Below, piece by piece: positions 8,936-17,022 of a stretch of DNA of 58,024 bases (within the stretch, counting starts at the first letter, position 1; each line of letters begins with the position of its first letter). Origin of the DNA: an uncultured Pelagibacteraceae bacterium (GTDB taxonomy: Bacteria > Pseudomonadota > Alphaproteobacteria > Pelagibacterales > AG-422-B15); contig CABZEU010000007.1 of assembly GCA_902524795.1 (NCBI GenBank), positions 1-58,024 of the forward strand. The letters are read 5' to 3'. The translations under genes were made by a program, and so were the position numbers. The notes beneath the pieces were generated by a model. The model did not search any database, had not been told where the DNA came from, and worked only from the letters and a program-made list of their open reading frames with translations.

Positions 8936-9934
8936 TTATTTAATTTTTTTTATTTTTGTAACTTCATTTTCTTCAAAGTCAGGAATTTCCTTATCTGGTT
9001 TCAAACCACCTAATTTGAGCATTTTCTTAACTCTGGATACCAAGCTCCCCTTTCCATCCCTCAATCTTGATTTGGCTGTCTCAATTGAACCCATGGATTT
9101 ATTAAGTTCATGCCCAGCATTTTCGAAGGCAGAATAAACTTTTTCAACTTGTGCATAAATTTCTAATGCAGTGCTTGCAATAGAATCAGCATTCCTGTTT
9201 CTCTCATTAATTGACCACATGTTATCAATTATTTTCAGTACTGAGATCAATGTTGAAGGGCTTGCTAAAATAATTTTAAATTTATTAGCTTCAAGAATTA
9301 CCTCTTCGACTTTATCCAACATTGAGTCAAAAGCACTTTCGTAAGGCATGAACATCACCACAGCATCAAGTGTTTTAATCTCATAAATTTTTTGATAATT
9401 TGCTTCACTTAGCTTCTTAATATGTGTTCGTATTGATTGAATATGTCTTTTGTGTGCATCAATCTTAGTAGTTTCATCATCTGCATTACAATAATCTTGC
9501 CATGCACTCAGTGATATTTTTGAGTCAATAACTAAATCTCTATCATCAGGTAAATGTAAAATAATATCTGGATATTTTTTTTTGAACTCTCCATCAATTT
9601 CATCATCATATTTCTTCTGTACTTCAAAATCTACACCTTCTCTAAAACCTGACTTCTGTAAAATATTCAATAATAAAATCTCTCCTGCAATTCCTTGCTT
9701 CTTTGAACCTCCCGTAAATGCTGCTGTGAGCTTGTTAATCATTTCATAGCGCTCTTCATCTTTTCCTTCTTTTAGAGAAATTTGGTTACTGAGGTCTTTA
9801 ACCATTTCTTTTACATCAGATAGACTTTTATCATTGTCATCATCTGATTTTTTCCGATGCAATAAAAAATAAGTGATTGCTGCGCCAATGATTAAACCAC
9901 AACTAAATAGAATAAGACCTGCTAAATTATCCAT
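8936..9934 (-). CDS. rmuC: DNA recombination protein RmuC
   Basis: RmuC-family protein, associated in E. coli with limiting inversions at short inverted repeats; thought to be nuclease-like. The 332 residues begin with a single membrane anchor (about residues 4-25), then a short charged linker and the RmuC domain with motifs GEILLLNILQKSGFREG, PDIILHLPD, LVIDSKISL and VVMFMPYESAF. It is much shorter than the 475-residue E. coli protein because most of the coiled-coil region is missing. It overlaps the upstream exonuclease gene by eight bases, so the two are likely co-expressed. Confidence 0.92.
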   Translation of the reverse strand: MDNLAGLILFSCGLIIGAAITYFLLHRKKSDDDNDKSLSDVKEMVKDLSNQISLKEGKDEERYEMINKLTAAFTGGSKKQGIAGEILLLNILQKSGFREGVDFEVQKKYDDEIDGEFKKKYPDIILHLPDDRDLVIDSKISLSAWQDYCNADDETTKIDAHKRHIQSIRTHIKKLSEANYQKIYEIKTLDAVVMFMPYESAFDSMLDKVEEVILEANKFKIILASPSTLISVLKIIDNMWSINERNRNADSIASTALEIYAQVEKVYSAFENAGHELNKSMGSIETAKSRLRDGKGSLVSRVKKMLKLGGLKPDKEIPDFEENEVTKIKKIK

Positions 9935-11351
9935 CTAACTTTTCCCTATGATATGTATCCAGTTCTTGAATATACGTATCAATTTCTTCCAAACGATCCG
10001 TATCAATTTCATCTTCACTTTCTCTTAGATCATCAATCTCACTCATCGCTCCTGGAATTGTATTCCATGAACATTTGTCCATTGAGAGTACTTTCTCAGC
10101 TATTATTTTATCGCGATTCTTAACTTCTTGTTCTGGTAAAAACTCAGGTTTCTCATTATAGATTACTCTTTTTGCAAATTCCTTTGAGCGATTATCAGTT
10201 ATTTTTTGGGCAATTTCATACTTCTTATCCCACTCAGCAGCATGAAAATCAGACATCAAATAATTGTCTTTTGAACTAGGAAAACCATTATAAATTTGCT
10301 CTTCAACAGGTTTTTCAGTTTGGTCCTGGGTAAGTTCTCTATCTTCACCTTTGTCTAAAAGAAGGTTAGTAAATTTTTCTATAAAATTTTTGTTACCTCT
10401 TATTTTTTTCATACGCTCATTTACGATTTCGGGTGAAAGATCTTTATAATCTTCTGACCTAAAGAGATAATCTTCATCTAATAAAATCGGCTGTTCGTTT
10501 GCTTTAATCATATGAAAACACTTATTCTTACCCTTAAACATTTTCTTAAGCTCTGCACTATCTAAATCAAAAACATAATCTGGGTCGATTGACAAATCAA
10601 AACAGTAAACATGATTTTCATATGAAGGATCCTTGGTAATGTAGGCAAGGCCGTGCGTATATTCTTTTCCTCTAAAGAACCTACTCGCACAAAACACTTT
10701 TTCTTGATCAACATATTTATAGAGGTCTTGTTTTGATGCAGTTTTTAATGAACTTTCCCATACATCGTTGCATCGATCTTTTATAAGCTTACAAACACCC
10801 AATGTTGCTTCAACATCTGATAGAGCGTCATGAGCCTTTGAATGCTCTATGCCATTAGCTGCAGCAAATTTTTCTAATCTAAAAGTAATTTTACCAGTAT
10901 TATCATCAAGCGGTCTCACAAAAGCGTTTGGATAAACTGCTGCTGCAGAATGAAGAAGTTTCATCGCATCACCTCTTTTATTACCATTCGTATTTGTGAT
11001 GTAAGGTGGTAAAGCTGATTGATAAAGAGATTGCCTTAGGTGCATGTCATCAAATGAAATTGAATTATATCCTATGAAAAGGCACTCACCCCAAGATAAT
11101 AATTTACTTTGTATTTGAGCAATTAAACTAAAGTTTGAATTTTCATGATTCTTTAATTGATCAATGGAAACACCATTAACTAACAAAGCCTTTGCTGAAG
11201 GAACAGGATATTCCCTCTTCATTCGACCTCTTAAATCAAATTGGTCAATGATATTGAAGTCTTCATCCGTGCATATAGCTGCTGCCTGAACGATGGATCC
11301 ATAAGCTGCGTTCAATGTTGATGTCTCTAAATCCCAAAAAATATATTTCAT
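9927..11351 (-). CDS. sbcB: Exonuclease I (SbcB) family 3'-5' DNA exonuclease
   Basis: Single-strand DNA 3'-5' exonuclease of the DEDDh superfamily, used in mismatch repair and recombination. D7 and E9 (WDLET), an Asp at 101/102 (NSISFDD) and the pair H174/D179 (HDALSDVE) give the full catalytic set, spaced as in E. coli ExoI. The 474-residue length equals the E. coli enzyme, so the SH3-like and helical C-terminal parts are probably present. The start overlaps the stop of the small upstream gene by one base (TAATG), and the 3' end overlaps rmuC. Confidence 0.88.
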   Translation of the reverse strand: MKYIFWDLETSTLNAAYGSIVQAAAICTDEDFNIIDQFDLRGRMKREYPVPSAKALLVNGVSIDQLKNHENSNFSLIAQIQSKLLSWGECLFIGYNSISFDDMHLRQSLYQSALPPYITNTNGNKRGDAMKLLHSAAAVYPNAFVRPLDDNTGKITFRLEKFAAANGIEHSKAHDALSDVEATLGVCKLIKDRCNDVWESSLKTASKQDLYKYVDQEKVFCASRFFRGKEYTHGLAYITKDPSYENHVYCFDLSIDPDYVFDLDSAELKKMFKGKNKCFHMIKANEQPILLDEDYLFRSEDYKDLSPEIVNERMKKIRGNKNFIEKFTNLLLDKGEDRELTQDQTEKPVEEQIYNGFPSSKDNYLMSDFHAAEWDKKYEIAQKITDNRSKEFAKRVIYNEKPEFLPEQEVKNRDKIIAEKVLSMDKCSWNTIPGAMSEIDDLRESEDEIDTDRLEEIDTYIQELDTYHREKLDG

Positions 11352-11620
11352 TAGTGTTCTGTCATATTTAAAGTTTTAAACTGATGATATAAGAATCTAG
11401 TGTATTGAGTGCATACTAATGACCAACTTAAACTAGATTCTTCTGATACAAAGCAACTTATCCCTTTTAATTCGATAAATTCGTATGGAAGAAAACCTTT
11501 TTTTTGATATTTCTCAACTTCTAGAAAAGATAATTGCATAGCATCTTCAAATGAAAAGGTTCGAAAGTCTATAAATAATTCAGCAATCCCATTTTCAAAA
11601 TCCATAATTTTTAAATCCAA
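11351..11620 (-). CDS. Small hypothetical protein between HNH and exonuclease genes
   Basis: An 89-residue acidic protein I do not recognise. It has a mixed alpha/beta look (alternating hydrophobics such as IAELFIDFRTF), several aromatic residues and two isolated cysteines, and no membrane segment or signal peptide. Its first ATG lies inside the end of the HNH gene; a second in-frame ATG at about 11605 would shorten it by five residues and reduce that overlap. The stop overlaps the sbcB start by one base. Tight coupling on both sides supports it being a real gene linked to DNA metabolism. Confidence 0.65.
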   Translation of the reverse strand: MDLKIMDFENGIAELFIDFRTFSFEDAMQLSFLEVEKYQKKGFLPYEFIELKGISCFVSEESSLSWSLVCTQYTRFLYHQFKTLNMTEH

Positions 11621-12050
11621 TTATACGATTATCTAACTTTTTAGTGCTATGTTCAGGATGTCTTTTGTCATGACATTCATTACATAGGGCCTCTAAATTC
11701 TTACCCATAACGTCTTTTCCAAGATCTTTATAATATTTATCTTTATGGTGCACTACTTCTGAATTGTTTTCACATCCAGGTTTTTGACATTTTGGAAATT
11801 TATTTAAAATATATTTTTGTTGTTTTTGCCACCGTCTTGGCTTCCAAAGAAGACGCCTGGGCAGAAGTCTCCACAGTTTATGTTCCATCTCATGTATTTT
11901 CTTAGCTTTATCGTAATCGTTTGTTAGAGCTAGTGTATCTTGATAGACTGAGTATAATTCATCGACTACTTCGAGTAATACCTCTGTTTTTAAAGTAGCT
12001 TTTGCCTCTTCAAGTTTCCTTGCATATCTTTCTTTGTGCGTTTCGTTCAT
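11595..12050 (-). CDS. HNH-domain protein (putative nuclease)
   Basis: A 151-residue protein with a helical, basic N-terminal half (about 1-85, rich in Lys/Arg/Glu) and a C-terminal zinc-ribbon HNH module: C88 and C93, the central HHK (101-103), the conserved N118 and then C123, C126 and H127. The family covers homing enzymes, restriction nucleases, phage and repair proteins; which applies here is not clear. It is first in a run with a small unknown gene, sbcB and rmuC, which suggests a housekeeping DNA-processing role more than a mobile element. No transposase or target repeat is seen nearby. Confidence 0.75.
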   Translation of the reverse strand: MNETHKERYARKLEEAKATLKTEVLLEVVDELYSVYQDTLALTNDYDKAKKIHEMEHKLWRLLPRRLLWKPRRWQKQQKYILNKFPKCQKPGCENNSEVVHHKDKYYKDLGKDVMGKNLEALCNECHDKRHPEHSTKKLDNRIIGFKNYGF

Positions 12051-12106
12051 TATTATTATATAAATATAAAAACTTGAAAGAAGTCAGCATTTATTTATGA
12101 AAAGAT

Positions 12107-12152
12107 ATTAACACGAGATGAATCTTGTTAATACAAAGTTAACCTTGTTAAT
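12107..12152. repeat. Cluster of GTTAA-type repeats upstream of the HNH gene
   Basis: CTTGTTAAT occurs at 12124-12132 and again exactly 20 bases on at 12144-12152, with a partial inverted copy (ATTAACACGAG) at 12107-12117 and GTTAAC between the two. The spacing of two helical turns suggests a protein binding region in front of the HNH-sbcB-rmuC run. It lies in an AT-rich 149-base gap, so chance is possible. Confidence 0.35.
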
Positions 12153-12199
12153 CCAATCTGGCTCATAAAAAAACTAAGGAAAACTTAAAAAAATTACCA

Positions 12200-12469
12200 T
12201 TATGATTTTTTTTCTAAACATCTAAAATCTGCACTTAGTTTTTTTCCATCAAAATTAATATGACAGATATTTAACTGATGCCTTTGACACCAAATTTGAA
12301 GACCTCGATTCGTAAAACCCACATCGATTCTTGAATAATCTTGAATAGATTTTGCATCGGTTAGGCCTTGAGTTAATTCATCAGAACATTTAACACAGAC
12401 GATTGGTTCTTTTATTTGATTCAATAAATAATCAAGTTTTGAGATATCTTGTTCAAGTTTACTAGACAT
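12200..12469 (-). CDS. Small Cys/His-rich hypothetical protein
   Basis: An 89-residue soluble protein with a helical start (1-20) followed by C25-x2-C28, then C61, H64, C69, H70 and C84. The pattern CxxC...CxxH...CH could bind zinc or a cluster, but I cannot name the family. It lies 11 bases after the aldehyde dehydrogenase stop on the same strand and is probably the last gene of the flavin-monooxygenase operon. No signal peptide or membrane segment. Confidence 0.6.
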   Translation of the reverse strand: MSSKLEQDISKLDYLLNQIKEPIVCVKCSDELTQGLTDAKSIQDYSRIDVGFTNRGLQIWCQRHQLNICHINFDGKKLSADFRCLEKKS

Positions 12470-12480
12470 AATAAAGGTAC

Positions 12481-13953
12481 TTATCTTATTTTAAATGGGT
12501 CTTCTGTTACTCTTGCAGTTGAGGTCCAGATAGTTTTTCTTAATTGCATATCTCTTATTGCTTCAGCTCCGCTCTCTCTTCCATAGCCACTATTTTTTCT
12601 ACCGCCAAAACTTGCAGCATATGAAATAAACCTATAACAATTTGTAAAACAAATACCAGCTTCAATCTTTTTACTTACTCTCTCACATATTTCTTTATTT
12701 TCACTGAATACACCTGATGAAAGGCCATAGCGATTATCGTTTGCTATATTTATGGCTTCTTCCTCAGAACTAAATCTAATCACAGAGAGAACTGGTCCAA
12801 AAAGTTCTGTATTAGCTGTATTGATTGATTTATCTGGACATTCAATAATTGTCGGGGGGAAGTAACAACTATTTTGCCGCTTGCCACCACATAATATTTT
12901 AGCTCCTTGTTTAATAGATAACTCAATATTTTTTTCGATGAACTCTACTTGTTTGAGATTATTTAACGGTCCCATTTGAGTTTCAGCTTCAAGCGGGGAA
13001 CCCAATTTAATACTCTCAGCTCTATTTTTTAATTGATGGAGAAATTCTTCATAAATTTTATCATGCAGAATCAATACTGATCCAGCAATACAACTGCAGC
13101 CATTTCCAGAAAAGATAGCGGTCGTAATATTATTTAATGCATTCTCTATATCTGCGTCTGCAAATACAATAACTGGCGATTTCCCTCCAAGTTCAAGGGT
13201 TAACTGTGCAAAATTTTCAGCTGTATTTCTTATTACATGAGATCCTGTTTCGGTTCCACCTGTAAAGAGCACTTTGCCTATATCTTTATGGGATGTTAAA
13301 TTTTTTCCAACTTCTGCTCCTCCACTGACTAGATTTATAACGCCTTTTGGCAATTCTACTTGTTCTGTTAATTTTACAAATTCAGCTAAAGGTGCTGGAG
13401 CAAGTTCTGATGATTTTATCACCACTGTATTCCCTGCAGCAAGTGCAGGTGCAACTTTAGTCGCTGTTAAAAACATTTGTGAGTTCCATGGAATGATACA
13501 GGCAATAACGCCTATTGGTTCACTTACTTCGGTAACTTCCATATCAGGCTTATCTATGTCAGAAATAATTTTTGTATTTTCCATTTTCTCAGCGAGCTCT
13601 GCATAATAGTAGAAATAATCTTTCATATATTCAGCTTGAAATTTTGTTTCTTTCAATAGTTTGCCACTATCAATGGTTTCTATTTTTCCAATATACTTAG
13701 CGTTATTCTTAAGCTGATCACCTATTGCCCGAAGATATTGAGCTCTTATTTTTACATCACTTACTGACCACGACTTAAATGCATTTTTAGCGGCTGCAAC
13801 TGCATTATTGACATCATTGACTGTTGCATCTGGAAATGAAGACCAAGGTTTATTGTTCTCAGGATTAGTACTTTCGAATCTTTGATTATTTTCTGCTTCA
13901 GTCCATTGACCATCTATGAACATTTGATAATTTTGAATATTATTAGTTGCCAT
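12481..13953 (-). CDS. NAD(P)-dependent aldehyde dehydrogenase
   Basis: Oxidises an aldehyde to the acid. The 490-residue chain has the NAD-binding region with PWN (about 155-157), the general base E254 in LELGGKSP and catalytic C288, exactly 34 residues later as in ALDH2. The NGCSCIAGS segment has two cysteines (286, 288). It overlaps the alpha/beta hydrolase upstream by 11 bases, so it belongs to the operon that starts with the flavin monooxygenase. Substrate unknown. It could in principle serve as PuuC for the amine region further along, but the operon context argues for a role in the local pathway. Confidence 0.9.
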   Translation of the reverse strand: MATNNIQNYQMFIDGQWTEAENNQRFESTNPENNKPWSSFPDATVNDVNNAVAAAKNAFKSWSVSDVKIRAQYLRAIGDQLKNNAKYIGKIETIDSGKLLKETKFQAEYMKDYFYYYAELAEKMENTKIISDIDKPDMEVTEVSEPIGVIACIIPWNSQMFLTATKVAPALAAGNTVVIKSSELAPAPLAEFVKLTEQVELPKGVINLVSGGAEVGKNLTSHKDIGKVLFTGGTETGSHVIRNTAENFAQLTLELGGKSPVIVFADADIENALNNITTAIFSGNGCSCIAGSVLILHDKIYEEFLHQLKNRAESIKLGSPLEAETQMGPLNNLKQVEFIEKNIELSIKQGAKILCGGKRQNSCYFPPTIIECPDKSINTANTELFGPVLSVIRFSSEEEAINIANDNRYGLSSGVFSENKEICERVSKKIEAGICFTNCYRFISYAASFGGRKNSGYGRESGAEAIRDMQLRKTIWTSTARVTEDPFKIR

Positions 13954-14728
13954 TTAAAAAGTTTCCAAATACTTGATTAACCTTGTCTGCGCACTCCATG
14001 CCACACATATGTTTTCCATCAGGAATGATCTCTACTTTACTATCTTTAACTATTTCCCCAATCTTTTTCGACATTTCAGGCGTAGATCCCACCTCATTCT
14101 CTCCAGTTACAATTAATGTAGGAGCTGAAATTTGATTAAACAAAATCATATTGTCTTCAAAATGAGAGAATAATTTATATGATTTTAAGAACTCTTGATG
14201 ATCATTGTTTTCTAAGATTGTTGATACCAATTGGCTCTCATGAGGATTTTTTTTTAGATAATCCTCATTAAACCATCTGCTCAATTGTTTAGGAATATCA
14301 AAAGATTCTGTAGTAACATTTTCATACCTTTTGATAGCTTCTTGCTGTTGTTCGGCACTTCGACCATAGATGGTCCCAAATAAAATTAATTTATTGATCT
14401 TCTTTGATCTCGTTGAAGCATAGTGAGCAGCTATTAAACCGCCTAAGGAGAAACCTATTAAATGGCATGAAGGATATTTTAAGTATTGCATGAGGCCATC
14501 AATTTGATCAGAAAATTTATCAAAGGTAATAGGATCGGCGCTCGTGGTTCTTCCATGTCCATATAAGTCGAATGCAATTGTTGAATGGTTTTTAAAGAAA
14601 TCTCTTTGAGGTTTCCATATTTCTAAACTTAAACCAACTCCATGAATAAATACTATGGGAGTAGTGCCAGCAACTTCATTAAGTTGATAATATGTGCCTT
14701 GATCGTCAAGTCCTTCACGAAATGACAT
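13943..14728 (-). CDS. Alpha/beta-fold hydrolase
   Basis: A 261-residue soluble hydrolase with oxyanion motif FIHGVG (about 27-32), nucleophile elbow GFSLGG with S94, an acidic segment VTGENEVGST in the position of the catalytic acid, and the likely catalytic histidine in DGKHMCG. The family includes esterases, C-C hydrolases and RutD-like carbamate hydrolases; the sequence alone does not choose. It sits six bases after the PF06684 gene and overlaps the aldehyde dehydrogenase, which implies it processes an intermediate made by the flavin monooxygenase or the ThDP enzyme. Confidence 0.88.
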   Translation of the reverse strand: MSFREGLDDQGTYYQLNEVAGTTPIVFIHGVGLSLEIWKPQRDFFKNHSTIAFDLYGHGRTTSADPITFDKFSDQIDGLMQYLKYPSCHLIGFSLGGLIAAHYASTRSKKINKLILFGTIYGRSAEQQQEAIKRYENVTTESFDIPKQLSRWFNEDYLKKNPHESQLVSTILENNDHQEFLKSYKLFSHFEDNMILFNQISAPTLIVTGENEVGSTPEMSKKIGEIVKDSKVEIIPDGKHMCGMECADKVNQVFGNFLNGN

Positions 14729-14733
14729 GAATA

Positions 14734-15315
14734 TTATTTCAGTCCCATTTCCTTTTCATCCTCATAGCGGTTTCCGATACGATGATGAGCTTGAGGAGTA
14801 GTACTTGCACCAATTGCTATAACTAATTCAGCAGAACCAGGAGCATCATGAATGGTAAACTCATGAGTTAAATAAAATTGTCTCAAACCAGGGTCTGTTT
14901 TGTGCATCATAGGAATTGATATTTTTGAAGCTGCAAGTCCACGTACATTGGTAAATGAAAGATAGGATGTTCCGCCAACTGCATCTCGAAATTTATTGCC
15001 AAAATGTAATGTATGAATCAGTGCGCTTGCATGTTGTATGCTTCCACGCATCCCGGTCATACTCGCCTTACCGTAAGCTAAGACTTTTTCTGGAGATCCG
15101 ATTTCAGCTAATAACTCACCAACTAAAAAATCACCAAGCTTTGGGGCAATCTCTAAAATTGTAGGTTTCAGGTCTTCTACATACCCTTGGTCAACCCATG
15201 GGTTTACAATTACTGCTGCAACAGATACTAAAACTACAGGTTCATCACATTTTTTAAAATCTTCAACATATGTTGTATCAACAAACTTACACATCTTCCT
15301 GATTTCAAGTGTCAT
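14734..15315 (-). CDS. PF06684 ('AA_synth' / DUF1185) family protein
   Basis: A 193-residue protein that I assign to the 'amino acid synthesis' family (Pfam PF06684), whose true biochemical role is, to my knowledge, not established. Hallmarks are the strand VVLVSVAAVIVNPW, the LAYGKASMTGMRGSIQHASA segment with several small and polar conserved residues, and the C-terminal VIAIGASTTPQAHHRIGNR. No signal peptide or membrane segment. It lies nine bases after the ThDP enzyme and six bases before the hydrolase, inside a five- or six-gene operon, so a catabolic role fits better than amino-acid synthesis. Confidence 0.75.
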   Translation of the reverse strand: MTLEIRKMCKFVDTTYVEDFKKCDEPVVLVSVAAVIVNPWVDQGYVEDLKPTILEIAPKLGDFLVGELLAEIGSPEKVLAYGKASMTGMRGSIQHASALIHTLHFGNKFRDAVGGTSYLSFTNVRGLAASKISIPMMHKTDPGLRQFYLTHEFTIHDAPGSAELVIAIGASTTPQAHHRIGNRYEDEKEMGLK

Positions 15316-15324
15316 AATATGATC

Positions 15325-17022
15325 CTACTGTTTTACTTTATGTTTAAATGAGTCCTTCCTGAATGAATATAGTGCATCAGGGGAACATTGAACATCGATT
15401 ACTGTTGGGCAGTCACCCTCAATTCCAGCTTTAATAGCGTCTCCAATTTCTCTTGCTTTTTCAACCTTTATGCCCTTACATCCATACAATTCAGCAACTT
15501 TATCAAACTCAGGTGTAGTGATATGAGCGCCAATAAAACGTCCCTCAAAAAAATCTTTTTGGTAAGCCGCTTCAGCACCCCATGTACCATTATTCATGAC
15601 GCATACAACAGTATTAATATTATTTTCGATTGCAGTTGAAAGCTCTGGGATAACCATGGACATGCCACCATCTCCATGAAATGAAACTACCGGTCTCTCG
15701 GGAGCTGCAAGTTTTATACCTAATCCAGCAGGATAAGAAAATCCAACCAACCCAAAATCAAGTGGCGAAAACAAACTCTTTGGTTGATGATATTGAAGTG
15801 CATCAGTTAACTGGAGACACATTGTACCTGCATCCAAAGTTACGACACAATCCTCTGGCAAGGCTCCCCTTAATTCTTTAAATAATCCTGAAGGTAAAAT
15901 TGGTACACTTTTAGTATCCGCGTCAGCATCTCTTTTTTCAAAATAATTTTTTCTATTATCTTTGAATTGATCTAACCAATCCTGTACTTCTTTTTTCGAC
16001 TTATGAGTTTCAAGCATTTTACAAAGTTCATCTGTTACAGTTTTAGCATCAGCATGTATGCCTACTTCAACAGGAAAATATCGACCAATCGAATTTAGAT
16101 CTATTTCACATTGTATAATTGAAGCTTTTTCATTTAGGTTCTCGTAAGAATAGAACGTTGTATTAAAACCTAATCGACTTCCTAAAACTAGAATGACATC
16201 CGCCTCTCTTAAAAGTTTTGTTCCTAACCCTGACCCACGAGGGCCAGCTGATCCCGCATTTAACGGATGACTATATGGAATTGCATCACCATGTCCTGGA
16301 GAAGTGGTACATGGAGCATTAAGAAGTTCAGCTAACTTTAAAACACTATCTGCTGCGCTTGTTCCGTAATTCTTAACTCCTGCCCCAACTAGAATTACAG
16401 GTTTATGTGCTTCACTTAAAAGCTTTACAGCTTTTTTTAAATTTTCCTCATCGGCAGCTAAAGTTGATATAGATTTAAATTTCGTAGGCTGATTAAATTC
16501 AGCTGATTTACCTAAAACATCTCTAGGCATATCTACATGAACAGGGCCACAGCGAGGTGACAGTGCTGTTTGCATCGCTTCATTTAAAACTTCTGGTATT
16601 GACTCAACCTCTTTTACTTCAAAAACTTTTTTTGATACCGCTTGCATCAAACTGACCTGGTCTATTTCCTGAAAAGCATCCTTACCTTTATGATCTGATG
16701 CAATTGCGCCAGCAAGGTTAACAACTGGCGAAAAAGCAGCCTTTGCCTGAGCCATCGCAGTCACTGTGTTGCTGACACCCGGACCTGCTTGGCCACTTAG
16801 AAATACTCCATTTTTCCCTGTATACCTAGCATAGGCATCCATCATGATCATCCCATTGCTCTCATGTCTGCAACCTATATATCTGATTTTATCAGCGTTA
16901 TTGTACAGGCCATCCAAGATCTCAAGTGTCGATGAGCCAATCAGCCCTGTAACCACTTCAACTTCATTTGCTAATAAAGTTTCAACAACGGCTTCGCCGC
17001 CAGTCATTTTTTTTGAAGACAC
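15325..17022 (-). CDS. ThDP-dependent enzyme (acetolactate synthase-like)
   Basis: A 565-residue member of the pyruvate oxidase / acetolactate synthase / 2-oxoacid decarboxylase superfamily. The N-terminal Pyr domain contains the ThDP-activating glutamate E54 in CRHESN, then AYARYTGKNGVF and GQAGPGVSNTVT. A central domain follows (about 190-330), then the C-terminal PP domain with the cofactor motif GDGGMSM...MNNGTWG. There is no small regulatory subunit nearby, so it is unlikely to be the biosynthetic IlvB. The start is GTG at 17022, overlapping the TAG stop of the upstream monooxygenase; an in-frame ATG lies five codons in. It probably decarboxylates or cleaves a keto acid from the local pathway. 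Confidence 0.88.
   Translation of the reverse strand: MSSKKMTGGEAVVETLLANEVEVVTGLIGSSTLEILDGLYNNADKIRYIGCRHESNGMIMMDAYARYTGKNGVFLSGQAGPGVSNTVTAMAQAKAAFSPVVNLAGAIASDHKGKDAFQEIDQVSLMQAVSKKVFEVKEVESIPEVLNEAMQTALSPRCGPVHVDMPRDVLGKSAEFNQPTKFKSISTLAADEENLKKAVKLLSEAHKPVILVGAGVKNYGTSAADSVLKLAELLNAPCTTSPGHGDAIPYSHPLNAGSAGPRGSGLGTKLLREADVILVLGSRLGFNTTFYSYENLNEKASIIQCEIDLNSIGRYFPVEVGIHADAKTVTDELCKMLETHKSKKEVQDWLDQFKDNRKNYFEKRDADADTKSVPILPSGLFKELRGALPEDCVVTLDAGTMCLQLTDALQYHQPKSLFSPLDFGLVGFSYPAGLGIKLAAPERPVVSFHGDGGMSMVIPELSTAIENNINTVVCVMNNGTWGAEAAYQKDFFEGRFIGAHITTPEFDKVAELYGCKGIKVEKAREIGDAIKAGIEGDCPTVIDVQCSPDALYSFRKDSFKHKVKQ

Noticed and set aside
13274..13606. 110-codon frame on the + strand inside the aldehyde dehydrogenase gene
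   Set aside because: Shadow frame; the minus-strand product has catalytic Glu and Cys at the right spacing and the whole frame is covered by it.
12481..13953. Calling this aldehyde dehydrogenase PuuC
   Set aside because: It would complete the Puu set, but it is 9 kb or more from the amine genes and overlaps the hydrolase of a different operon.
15325..17022. Biosynthetic acetolactate synthase (IlvB) or sulfoacetaldehyde acetyltransferase (Xsc)
   Set aside because: No ilvN or ilvC beside it, no phosphotransacetylase (pta) as expected for Xsc, and the operon has a monooxygenase-led catabolic content.
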